Assembly (NCBI RefSeq): GCF_023195755.1
Contig: NZ_CP096203.1
Span: 3,906,001 to 3,970,000, forward strand
Direction: 5' to 3'
Source: Chryseobacterium nepalense
GTDB lineage: Bacteria > Bacteroidota > Bacteroidia > Flavobacteriales > Weeksellaceae
Length of the DNA stretch: 64,000 nt
Under the pieces are notes generated by a model, which was given only the letters and a program-made list of their open reading frames with translations, did no database searches and was not told the DNA's origin. Below, one piece after another: positions 43,056-51,443 of this stretch (position 1 is its first letter; each line of letters begins with the position of its first letter). Made by a program: the position numbers and the translations under genes.

Positions 43056-44948
43056 ATGATTAAAATACTTTGTACCGTAGCTCTTTCCACAGCATCATTG
43101 TATTATGCACAGAGCTTTCCTGCTTCGGCAATTCCTGAAAATTTGAAGAAGAATGCAGACGCAGTTATCAGAAAAGATTTCACTACTGTCCAGATCAATA
43201 AGATCGATGATATCAAATACCAGTATTATACCGTAACAACAGTTCTCAATAAAGATGGAGATTCGGATGCCCAGGTATTCATTCCTTATGAAAAAGGAAA
43301 CAGTATTTCCGATGTAAAGGTGAATATCTATGATGAAGCCGGGAAAAAAATAAAGTCTTTTTCCAAATCTGATTTCAATGATTTTGCAAATAATAATCAG
43401 GGAACATTTTATTCGGATAACAGGGTAATGGTTTTACCTTATATGGCGACACAATATCCTTACACCGTTGAATTTTCTTATCAGATCGGTGATGAAAATA
43501 CGGTATTCTTACCTGATTTTACACCTTTCAGATCAACGAAAGTATCATTGGAAGAAGCGCAAATGAAAATTGTCAATAAATCCGGAATAGATCTTAAAAC
43601 AAAAATTTATCCGTCGCCCTATAATTACACTTCAGTAACTGAAAGTGAAAATGCCGGCGAAAAAAACTATACGTATAAAAATGTTCCGGCTATAGATGAT
43701 GTGTTTTTACTGCCTCAACCTGTGAAAATTTTGCCTAAAGTAAGCTTTGCTTTAACAAAATTCAATCTTGAAGGAAAACAGGGAAGTATCAATAACTGGG
43801 GAGATTTCGGAAGCTGGTATTATAATAGCATTTTACAGCCGGTTTCTGTATCTACACCTGCTATTAAAGCTGAGGTGATGAGCCTTGATCTTAAAGGAGC
43901 AACAGAAGAAAAAGTAAAAAAGCTGTACCAGCATATGCAGGCTAAAACAAGATATATTTTTGTAGCGCTTGGAATAGGAGGATGGCAGCCTATGCTTCCT
44001 GATGAAGTGCAGAAAAAAGGGTATGGTGACTGTAAAGGACTTACCAATTATATGAAAACTTTGCTGGATGAAGCCGGTATTCCATCGTATTATTCAGTAG
44101 TTAATTCAGGTACTTCGCCTGTATCTTTTGATAAAGATTTCCCAAAGATGGGTGGCAATCACGTTATTTTAATGGTGCCGACAGAAAAAGGGAATATCTG
44201 GCTGGAAAATACTTCCCAGCAAGTGGCATTTAATCATTTAAGTTACAATACAACGGCAAGAAATGTTCTTTCGATCAGAAAAGAAGGTATTGAACTTATT
44301 AATACTCCGGATTACACCGCTGAACAAAGTAAAGAAAAGCAGAAGCTCACAATCAAAATTAATGAAGATAACAGTATTTCGGGTGAAGGAAGTTTTTCTT
44401 ATACCGGAATTCAGTATGATAACAATCTTGCTCTTGCTTCCATGTCTTCAAAAGAACGAACCGAAGCCGTAAAAAATATGTTGGATGTTTTGCATTTTGA
44501 AAAAATCGAGATGAAAAATTTCCTGAATGATAAAGATAATGCAGTTGCGAAATACGACCTGGATTTTAAAGCCAACAATTATTCTAAAAATGCGGGAAAC
44601 AGTATTATTTTCAGAGCAGTTCCTATTTTTTCTAACAATGTTTATAAAAATGAAGAAAACAGAGAATTGCCATTCGAATTGAGACAGTCTTTTGAAGATG
44701 AATATGAAGTAAGCTTTATCCTTCCGCAGCAATATAAAGTGGAAGAGCTTCCGGAAAATATTGTACTGAATTCGGAATTCGGAACGTACAAACTGAGTTT
44801 TGTGAAAAACGGAGAATCGCTGAAGGTCACAAGATCCATCAGAATTAATAAAGGTATTTACCCGAAAGAGAAATATAACGATTATATCAATTTCAGAAAA
44901 AAAACAATTAACATAGACAACTCAAAAGTTTTAATATCTAAAATTTAA
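43056..44948 (+). CDS. DUF3857 and transglutaminase-like domain protein, intact triad
   Basis: 630 residues with a signal peptide (MIKILCTVALSTASLYYAQ). The N-terminal half is DUF3857 (about 50-230, including FFPYEKGNSISDVKVNIYDE-like strands and AQVFIPYEKG) and the middle is a transglutaminase-like domain with the cysteine in KGYGDCKGLTNYMKTLLDEAG near residue 330, histidine in GGNHVILMVP near 370 and the acid in WLENTSQ near 385. A DUF3858-like beta domain ends the protein. A periplasmic or surface peptide-modifying role is inferred. It is followed after one base by a paralogue. Confidence 0.85.
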   Translation: MIKILCTVALSTASLYYAQSFPASAIPENLKKNADAVIRKDFTTVQINKIDDIKYQYYTVTTVLNKDGDSDAQVFIPYEKGNSISDVKVNIYDEAGKKIKSFSKSDFNDFANNNQGTFYSDNRVMVLPYMATQYPYTVEFSYQIGDENTVFLPDFTPFRSTKVSLEEAQMKIVNKSGIDLKTKIYPSPYNYTSVTESENAGEKNYTYKNVPAIDDVFLLPQPVKILPKVSFALTKFNLEGKQGSINNWGDFGSWYYNSILQPVSVSTPAIKAEVMSLDLKGATEEKVKKLYQHMQAKTRYIFVALGIGGWQPMLPDEVQKKGYGDCKGLTNYMKTLLDEAGIPSYYSVVNSGTSPVSFDKDFPKMGGNHVILMVPTEKGNIWLENTSQQVAFNHLSYNTTARNVLSIRKEGIELINTPDYTAEQSKEKQKLTIKINEDNSISGEGSFSYTGIQYDNNLALASMSSKERTEAVKNMLDVLHFEKIEMKNFLNDKDNAVAKYDLDFKANNYSKNAGNSIIFRAVPIFSNNVYKNEENRELPFELRQSFEDEYEVSFILPQQYKVEELPENIVLNSEFGTYKLSFVKNGESLKVTRSIRINKGIYPKEKYNDYINFRKKTINIDNSKVLISKI

Positions 44949-44949
44949 C

Positions 44950-46881
44950 ATGAAAAAAATAGTATTCATCGCTCTTTGCTCAGCTCAATTTATTTTTGTG
45001 AATGCTCAAAAACATAAATTTCTCGATCCGCCAAAATTCAATGATGCAGATTTATCTAAACAGAAATCAACTCTGGATGAAAATGCTCCGGCGGAAATTC
45101 TTTACAGATCATTACATTTCAGCGTTGATAACTTAAATGGTAATCTTATCAAAAATACATTTTACAGGATAAAAATTTATGATAAAGATAAAGCTGAAGA
45201 ATGGCTGAATCTCGAAATACCGCTGTATCAGAATGGTGGTAATAGAGAAACGCTTAACAAAGTAAAGGCCTTCACTTATAATCTTGAAAACGGAGTTGCT
45301 GTAGCCACAAAAGTTGACAAAAGCTCGAGCTATAAAAGCAAAGAAAGCAAAAATATTTCTATTAGCAAGCTTGCATTTCCTAATGTGAAAAACGGTTCTG
45401 TTATTGAATATCAGTATGAGGTAGTATCTCCCTTTTTTTTCATTATTCCTGAAATTTTGATTGAAACAGATGCCCCTTCCCTTTATACGGAATACGTTTT
45501 GGACAGTCCTGCCAATATTGCATACAATCTTAATTATACAGGTTCTCTGCTGCCAAAATATAAAGAAGTTGATGAAAGAACTTTACATGGAGCGAGCTAT
45601 AGAACCTATCGGTTTGCCTATGAAAATCTGAAAGCTTTCAAAACGGAAAAGTTTGTAAACAATGACAGAAATTACAGGACAAAAATAGGTGCAGAGCTTC
45701 ACTCTACAAATTTTAGGGAACTGAAACTCTACTCATCATCGTGGGAGCAGATTAAAGATCGTCTTTATGAACGTGAAGATTTTGGAGAGGAGTTGAAGAA
45801 AACAAAACTAGCTAAGGAAAACATGCCGGCCAATATTGCAGGTATTTCCAATGAGTTGGATAAAGCCAATGCCATTTTTGATTATGTGAAAAATACTTTT
45901 ATATGGAATAAAGACAGAGGTCTCTATGTGGAAGACGGGATTAAAAAAATGCTTGAAACAAAAACGGGAAATGCTGCAGAAATTAATCTCTTCTTGGTAA
46001 TGTTGTTGCGTGAGGCCGGTATTAAAGCAGATCCTCTTGCTATTTCAACAGTAAGTAACGGACTCATTAACCTTGTTTCTCCAAATGTTTCTAACATGAA
46101 TTTTGTAATTGCAGCAATTCAAACGAAAGACGGTTTCCATCTGTATGATGCTACGGTAAAGCAGTCGTCCATTGACCAACTTCCCGCAAGAGACTGGAAT
46201 CAGTTTGGAATCCTGCTTTCTAAAGATAAAGCACAGCAGCTTACAATGAGCAATGCCAAAGCAAGCTTTACCTATCTCACGGCAACGGCTAAAATTAATG
46301 AAGACGGAAGTATTTCCGGAAGTTATTCAGACAGAGATACCGGAACATATGCTATGTTTGCCAAAGAATTCTACGATGAAAATGCCGATAAATACAAAAA
46401 ACAATACAAAGAAAATTATGCAATAGATTTTACCGATATTGACTCTAAAGTTATGGAAAACGGTGATTTTGAAAGCACTATGAAGTTTTCATCCGAAAAC
46501 CTTATTGATAAAGTCGGCAAAAAGATCATCATCAATCCGATGCTTTTCCTGAATAAAAACTCCAATGAATTTGATCAGACGGAAGAAAGAAAATACATGA
46601 TTGATTTTATCACACCTTTTACAAGAGTGAAAAAGATCATTCTTCAGATTCCGGAAGGATATGCGATTGAAGAAATGCCGAAAAATAAAAAAATTGTTAC
46701 CGAAGATAAAGAAATTGAGTATAGCTATATCGCAGAGCAAAAAGGCAATACTTTGGAAGTGATTTCCACCACAAAAGTTTTGAGCCCGAACTATCCGAAA
46801 GAATATTATCCTGCATTCAAACAGATTTGGGGGGTAGCATCCAAACAGGAGAATCAGGTAATCAGCCTGGTGAAAAAATAA
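44950..46881 (+). CDS. DUF3857 and transglutaminase-like domain protein, degenerate site
   Basis: 643 residues, signal peptide (MKKIVFIALCSAQFIFVNAQ), same architecture as the preceding gene. In the transglutaminase-like domain the cysteine position reads KTGNAAEINLFLVMLLREAG, with Ala in place of Cys, and the histidine position reads MNFVIAAIQ, with Phe. Only the third acid (HLYDATV) is kept, so it should be catalytically dead. It starts one base after the upstream gene's stop, which suggests a co-translated pair of active enzyme and scaffold partner. A terminator follows. Confidence 0.85.
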   Translation: MKKIVFIALCSAQFIFVNAQKHKFLDPPKFNDADLSKQKSTLDENAPAEILYRSLHFSVDNLNGNLIKNTFYRIKIYDKDKAEEWLNLEIPLYQNGGNRETLNKVKAFTYNLENGVAVATKVDKSSSYKSKESKNISISKLAFPNVKNGSVIEYQYEVVSPFFFIIPEILIETDAPSLYTEYVLDSPANIAYNLNYTGSLLPKYKEVDERTLHGASYRTYRFAYENLKAFKTEKFVNNDRNYRTKIGAELHSTNFRELKLYSSSWEQIKDRLYEREDFGEELKKTKLAKENMPANIAGISNELDKANAIFDYVKNTFIWNKDRGLYVEDGIKKMLETKTGNAAEINLFLVMLLREAGIKADPLAISTVSNGLINLVSPNVSNMNFVIAAIQTKDGFHLYDATVKQSSIDQLPARDWNQFGILLSKDKAQQLTMSNAKASFTYLTATAKINEDGSISGSYSDRDTGTYAMFAKEFYDENADKYKKQYKENYAIDFTDIDSKVMENGDFESTMKFSSENLIDKVGKKIIINPMLFLNKNSNEFDQTEERKYMIDFITPFTRVKKIILQIPEGYAIEEMPKNKKIVTEDKEIEYSYIAEQKGNTLEVISTTKVLSPNYPKEYYPAFKQIWGVASKQENQVISLVKK

Positions 46882-46908
46882 AACCACATAATTTTTAAAA
46901 TAAGTTTA

Positions 46909-46935
46909 AAACCATTCATTTTTTGAATGGTTTTT
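46909..46935 (+). terminator. Terminator of the DUF3857 pair
   Basis: AAACCATTCA (46909-46918) pairs with TGAATGGTTT (46924-46933), followed by T. Confidence 0.8.
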
Positions 46936-46957
46936 GCATGTATATAGAAAAAGAATT

Positions 46958-47785
46958 ATGAAAAACACTATAGCCGCTCTTGCTCTTTCGCCACTTTTTA
47001 TCATTTCATGTAAAAAAAACGAAAACAGCAGCACGGAAATTATTAAGAATGACTCTGTACACGCAAATACATTTATGGTAGATTCTGTAAAGGTGAGTGA
47101 TTCTTTAAAATTGAGTGATTCTCTTAAAGTTAAATATTCAGCTACAATGCTGGTATTTCCTGACATTAAAAACAATGCACTTCTGGACAGCATTTATTTC
47201 GAAGAAAAAAATATCCGTGATTTTTCGAAAAACGGCATTCAGGATTGGCTTGAAAAAGATAAAAACGAATACTTCAACAGCATTAAAAAAAATTCTAAAG
47301 ACTGGATTTCAGATATGAATTTTTCCCAGGAGTGGTATTCTGATAAAGCTATGAAACTTAAATCAAAGCTGAATGATTATGTACATATTCAGTATATCTG
47401 GGGTTCTTATGAAGGAGGTGCTCATGACAATTATGGTTTTTCAGAAAGAGTTTTTGATGTAAAAAACGGTAAAAAGCTTCAGCTAAAAGATATCACCAGC
47501 ATGTCGACATCGAAAATTGAATCCATGCTTCTGAAAAATATTAATAAAATAAACAGCGGAACTACAGATAATACCGGAGCAGTTAATAATTCGGAGATGC
47601 TTTTGGTAGATGTGATTCCTGCAACGGAAAATTTCTATTTTGACGAAAAAAACCTTTATTTTCACTACAGTCCTTATGAAATTGCCGCTTTTGCTGCAGG
47701 AGATATTACCATTCCTATTTCATGGACAGAGCTGAAAGGTACCATTAGCCCTGAATTCGAAAAAAGAATGGGCATAACCTATTAA
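46958..47785 (+). CDS. DUF3298-like lipoprotein
   Basis: 275 residues from the ATG at 46958. Lipoprotein signal (FIISCKKN, C18 from this start). Residues 30-65 contain short internal repeats (VDSVKVSDSLKLSDSLKV). The C-terminal half resembles the DUF3298/RsiV-type fold: YVHIQYIWGSYEGGAHDNYGFSERVFDVKNGKKLQLKDI, then the NFYFDEKNLYFHYSPYEIAAFAAGDITIPISW end. Anti-sigma factors such as RsiV share this fold, but there is no transmembrane anchor and no sigma factor nearby, so a sensory role is only a possibility. It is the first of a tandem pair. Confidence 0.8.
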   Translation: MKNTIAALALSPLFIISCKKNENSSTEIIKNDSVHANTFMVDSVKVSDSLKLSDSLKVKYSATMLVFPDIKNNALLDSIYFEEKNIRDFSKNGIQDWLEKDKNEYFNSIKKNSKDWISDMNFSQEWYSDKAMKLKSKLNDYVHIQYIWGSYEGGAHDNYGFSERVFDVKNGKKLQLKDITSMSTSKIESMLLKNINKINSGTTDNTGAVNNSEMLLVDVIPATENFYFDEKNLYFHYSPYEIAAFAAGDITIPISWTELKGTISPEFEKRMGITY

Positions 47786-47808
47786 GCCGATACCAAGATC
47801 GATACAAA

Positions 47809-48624
47809 ATGATGAAAAAAATCTATTTCATATGGATATTGTCTTTCCTTTCAGCCATCTTTGCCTGCAAAGAATTTGGAAATGAAAATAAAAATTCAGA
47901 AAAAAACGGATTTGGTAGAACTACTGTAGATTCTGTCATAGAAGAAGATACCCTGAAAATTTCTGATTCTGTTGTATTGCGTTATTCATCTAAGCTGTTA
48001 TGGTTCCCCGGTCTTGACAATAAAAAATTTCTTTCGGAAATTTATTCCGGCGAAGAAATATCAGATTACTCCAAAAACGGACTTCAGGTTTATATTGATA
48101 AAGAAAAAGAATCTGTTTTTGACAGAACGAAAAATTTTCGTGGCCTGCCGGATGCAAAACAGCAGCAACAATGGTCTTATATTTCTCAGATGAATGTGCG
48201 TATGAACAGAAATAATTATGTAGCTGTTCAATATTACAGCAGTCAGTTTCTGAATGAGAATAAAGTTCAATATCATTATGAAGAGAAAGTTTTCGATTTT
48301 AAAAATCAGAAGAAACTTCAATTATCAGACGTATTAGTTCTTTCCGAAGAAACCATCCGCAGGATATTAAAACTGAGCCTGGAAAAAACAACCATGATGC
48401 AGCAGATTAAAACCTATGATCGGGAAGCTTATGCAGCTCTTTCTGCTATTACTTTTCCGGTGACCAGGAATTTTTATTTTGATGATTCCAACCTGTATTT
48501 TCATTACAATATGAATGAGATCAGCCATAATTATGATATCGGAGATATTATTCTCACCATTTCATGGGAAGATCTGAACGGATATATTAAGCCGGATTTT
48601 GCCAGAAGAATGAAAATTAACTGA
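47809..48624 (+). CDS. DUF3298-like lipoprotein, paralogue of the preceding gene
   Basis: 271 residues with a lipobox (IFACKE, C20). It has the same layout as its upstream neighbour: a short repeat-like segment (LKISDSVVLRYSSKLLWFPG), the RNNYVAVQYYSSQF middle and the NFYFDDSNLYFHYNMNEISHNYDIGDIILTISWEDL end. The GG-containing loop (SYEGGAHDNYG) of the first copy is replaced by a divergent segment, so the two have different ligands if that loop binds one. The 23-base gap suggests one transcript. It ends at a terminator that abuts the next promoter. Confidence 0.8.
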   Translation: MMKKIYFIWILSFLSAIFACKEFGNENKNSEKNGFGRTTVDSVIEEDTLKISDSVVLRYSSKLLWFPGLDNKKFLSEIYSGEEISDYSKNGLQVYIDKEKESVFDRTKNFRGLPDAKQQQQWSYISQMNVRMNRNNYVAVQYYSSQFLNENKVQYHYEEKVFDFKNQKKLQLSDVLVLSEETIRRILKLSLEKTTMMQQIKTYDREAYAALSAITFPVTRNFYFDDSNLYFHYNMNEISHNYDIGDIILTISWEDLNGYIKPDFARRMKIN

Positions 48625-48628
48625 ATTT

Positions 48629-48656
48629 AATGCTTTCTAATCTGAAAGCATTTTTT
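48629..48656 (+). terminator. Terminator of the DUF3298 pair
   Basis: AATGCTTTC (48629-48637) pairs with GAAAGCATT (48644-48652), followed by T that runs into the next promoter element. Confidence 0.8.
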
Positions 48657-48663
48657 ATTTTTG
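48656..48663 (+). promoter_or_regulatory. -7 element of the lipid kinase gene, next to the terminator
   Basis: TATTTTTG ends five bases before the ATG at 48669. The terminator T-run and the promoter share sequence, and the transcript would begin at the start codon. Confidence 0.5.
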
Positions 48664-48668
48664 CATCA

Positions 48669-49520
48669 ATGGAAAAAGTAGCCTTCATTATCAATCCCTT
48701 TTCGGCCAAAAGAAACTATCAGCCGTTTCTTACTGAACTGCATGCCAAGGTGAAAAATCCTTTGTATTATATTTCAGAATCCATTTTGGGAACCGACGAT
48801 TTTATTCATAATCATTTTGATGAAATTGATATTTTTGTAGCGATAGGAGGAGACGGAACTATTTCAACGGTAGCCCGTAATCTCATCAATACACAAAAAA
48901 TTCTGGCTATTTTTCCGGCAGGTTCCGGAAACGGATTTTCCAACGAGACCAATTTTAGCAAGAATCTTGATGAACTTCTTGAAAAACTCAAACGAAAGAA
49001 ATCCAGAAAAATTGACACTTTTACCATCAATGGAAGACTGTCCATTAACGTTTCGGGGACCGGCTTCGATGGTAAAGTGGTGAAAGAATTTGAAAAAACA
49101 ACGCGGGGTTTTAAAAATTATATTAAAGTTTCCCTTAAAACATTCTTCAAATACAAGCCGAAAAAAGTTAAATTTTTGGATGAAAAGTATAAAGAATACG
49201 ATGGTAAATACCTTATGGTGAATATTGCCAATACACGCCAGTTTGGAAATAATGCATATATAGCACCACATGCAAGCAAAAGTGACGGACTGGTGGATAT
49301 GGTTCTGGTAAAGAAATTTCCAATCACTTATTCTCCGTTATTTGCATTCAGAATGTTTACCAAAAAACTGAAAGATGATAACTATATTACTTATCTCCCT
49401 ATATCAGAAGTGGAATTTAAGGTAAACACCAAAAATTGGCATATTGACGGTGAGTTCAATAAGATAAAGTCACCTATTCATGTAAAAGTGCAGCCTTCGA
49501 GTTTGAATATTTTAATTTAA
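48669..49520 (+). CDS. Diacylglycerol/lipid kinase family protein (YegS/DagK-like)
   Basis: 283 residues from the ATG at 48669 (MEKVAFIINPFSAKRN); the in-frame ATG at 48630 lies in the terminator. The nucleotide-binding GGDGTIS is near residue 61, with PAGSGNGFSNE near 80 and a C-terminal SDGLVDMVLVKKF plus VKVQPSSLNILI typical of the DAGK_cat family. It phosphorylates a lipid, possibly diacylglycerol or a sphingoid base, at the inner membrane. It has its own promoter and is transcribed away from the symporter operon. Confidence 0.9.
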   Translation: MEKVAFIINPFSAKRNYQPFLTELHAKVKNPLYYISESILGTDDFIHNHFDEIDIFVAIGGDGTISTVARNLINTQKILAIFPAGSGNGFSNETNFSKNLDELLEKLKRKKSRKIDTFTINGRLSINVSGTGFDGKVVKEFEKTTRGFKNYIKVSLKTFFKYKPKKVKFLDEKYKEYDGKYLMVNIANTRQFGNNAYIAPHASKSDGLVDMVLVKKFPITYSPLFAFRMFTKKLKDDNYITYLPISEVEFKVNTKNWHIDGEFNKIKSPIHVKVQPSSLNILI

Positions 49521-49529
49521 ATTATTAAT

Positions 49530-50027
49530 TCAGTTAAATTTATAAATGTCTCCATATCCATTGGTGCATTCCTTGAAAAATTCTTTAGGTAAACCGTTTT
49601 TAAGACTGATTTTTGATACAATATTTTTATTACAATGCAAATTTGTATTTTGAAAGATTAAAATTTTATTTATCAGCTTCGTGGGTAAATCTGTATCTAC
49701 GCCAACAGTGTAATTTCCTAAATATTGATTCTCTCCGTTAAAAATAAGTATTCTATTTGTTGATCGTCGAGATAATCCCCAAATCCACGTTGAATTCATT
49801 ATTTTATAAGTTTTGCCTTCATTTGTTTTAACTCTTCCAAGATAAGTAAGATGTGTTTCTGTTCCTCTCGTTTCTGTCCATTTTCCAAAGATTATTTTTT
49901 TTCCAATTAATCTTTTTGATAAGACTATTTGCTGAATTTTGTCATTGCTGATTTGTGAATTTCCAGAAAAAGGAATTAATATGCATAAAGAGGCCAAAAG
50001 CTTAATATAGAATAATTTTTTCATCAA
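49530..50027 (-). CDS. Secreted protein of unknown function
   Basis: 165 residues with a signal peptide (MMKKLFYIKLLASLCILIPFSGNSQ), basic and AT-rich in codon use. No domain is recognised. It lies directly after the symporter stop codon on the same strand and may be read from that promoter. Two cysteines (NLHCNK and KECTNG) could form a disulfide outside the cytoplasm. I do not recognise a family. Confidence 0.65.
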   Translation of the reverse strand: MMKKLFYIKLLASLCILIPFSGNSQISNDKIQQIVLSKRLIGKKIIFGKWTETRGTETHLTYLGRVKTNEGKTYKIMNSTWIWGLSRRSTNRILIFNGENQYLGNYTVGVDTDLPTKLINKILIFQNTNLHCNKNIVSKISLKNGLPKEFFKECTNGYGDIYKFN

Positions 50028-51308
50028 TTAAATTTCTAATTTCTTTTCTATATCACGGGGATGATTCAGAGAATACTGCAGTTGATCCTTATCCAGTTGT
50101 TTTTCCCAGTTGGCAACCACAACTGTTGCTACGGAATTCCCGATTACATTGGTTAAGGCACGGCATTCACTCATGAATTTATCAATTCCCAAAATCAGCG
50201 TCATTCCCGCAATAGGAATTTCAGGAACAACGGCCAACGTTGCAGCTAATGTCACGAAACCCGCTCCTGTAACACCTGCAGCGCCCTTTGAACTCAGCAT
50301 GGCTACTAACAGCAGCATCATCTGCTTTTCAATCGGAAGATGAATATTAAGAGCCTGAGCAATAAATAATGAGGCCAGTGTCATATAAATATTGGTTCCG
50401 TCAAGATTGAAAGAATATCCCGTTGGAACCACCAAACCTACGATAGCTCTTGAACAGCCTGCTTTTTCCAATTTTTCCATAATTCCGGGAAGTGCAGATT
50501 CAGACGAACTTGTTCCTAAAACCAACAGTAATTCTTCTTTAAGGTAATACATCAGTTTGAAAATATTAAAACCATTGTACCACGCTACAGAACCTAGAAC
50601 CAGCACCACAAACAATGCAGAAGTAATGTAGAAAGTCCCCACCAGAAATATGAGGTTCAAAACAGAATGAAGTCCATATTTACCAATTGTAAAAGCCATC
50701 GCTCCAAAAGCTCCAATCGGTGCCAGCTTCATCAGCATATGAACAATTTTGAAAACCGGTGTGGAAAGATCCTGCAGAAATTCGGTTACTTTCGCGCTCT
50801 TTTCTTTTGTTAACACCAAAGCAACACCCATCAGAATGGCTACCAGCAGAACCTGAAGAATATTTTCGCCCACCAGCGGACTAAAAAGTGTTTCGGGGAT
50901 AATATTCATGATAAACCCGGTAAGGGTAGATTCATGTGCTTTTTGTTGGTATTGTGACACATCTCCGGACAGGGTAGTAGGATCTATATTCAGTCCATGG
51001 CCAGGCTGTAAAATATTTCCAACCACAAGTCCGATAATCAGTGCTAATGTTGAAAAGGTTAAAAAATAGATCATCGCTTTAACGGCAATTCTTCCTACTT
51101 TTTTCAGGTCTGTCATGTGAGCGATTCCCAACGTAAGGGTGATGAAGATTACCGGAGCAATAATCATTTTTACCAGTTTAATAAAGCCGTCACCCAAAGG
51201 TTTCATCTTCTCTCCCAGTTCAGGGTAAAATTTTCCTAAAAGGATTCCGGCAATTATAGCGATCACCACCTGAAAATAAAGCTGCTGATAAAGTTTTTTT
51301 GCTTTCAA
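50028..51308 (-). CDS. Dicarboxylate/amino acid:cation symporter (GltP/DctA family)
   Basis: 426 residues, about eight hydrophobic segments plus the re-entrant loops of the DAACS fold. The signature serine-rich loop is [18 protein letters not shown] near residue 262 (SSSSAT in other members), followed by [25 protein letters not shown] near 290, the substrate and sodium site. The C-terminal [29 protein letters not shown] is typical. It imports glutamate, aspartate or C4-dicarboxylates with Na+ or H+; the exact substrate is not clear. Confidence 0.92.
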   Translation of the reverse strand: MKAKKLYQQLYFQVVIAIIAGILLGKFYPELGEKMKPLGDGFIKLVKMIIAPVIFITLTLGIAHMTDLKKVGRIAVKAMIYFLTFSTLALIIGLVVGNILQPGHGLNIDPTTLSGDVSQYQQKAHESTLTGFIMNIIPETLFSPLVGENILQVLLVAILMGVALVLTKEKSAKVTEFLQDLSTPVFKIVHMLMKLAPIGAFGAMAFTIGKYGLHSVLNLIFLVGTFYITSALFVVLVLGSVAWYNGFNIFKLMYYLKEELLLVLGTSSSESALPGIMEKLEKAGCSRAIVGLVVPTGYSFNLDGTNIYMTLASLFIAQALNIHLPIEKQMMLLLVAMLSSKGAAGVTGAGFVTLAATLAVVPEIPIAGMTLILGIDKFMSECRALTNVIGNSVATVVVANWEKQLDKDQLQYSLNHPRDIEKKLEI

Positions 51309-51374
51309 TGAAATTGTTTTAAAGAACGAAAATTATGAAAAATTTACTGTTTCTGATGACAAATATCAGTAAAA

Positions 51375-51405
51375 GTTTCGGCGGGGCTGAAAGCCCCGCC
51401 GAAAC
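51375..51405. repeat. GC-rich perfect hairpin
   Basis: GTTTCGGCGGGGCT (51375-51388) and AGCCCCGCCGAAAC (51392-51405) form a 14-bp perfect stem with a 3-base loop. It lies between the ggt stop and the symporter start. On the minus strand it is followed by CTTTT only, so it may be the ggt terminator or a REP-like element. Confidence 0.7.
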
Positions 51406-51443
51406 TAATTATATAAAGTCCTGGAGAATAAAAAACGTAATTG

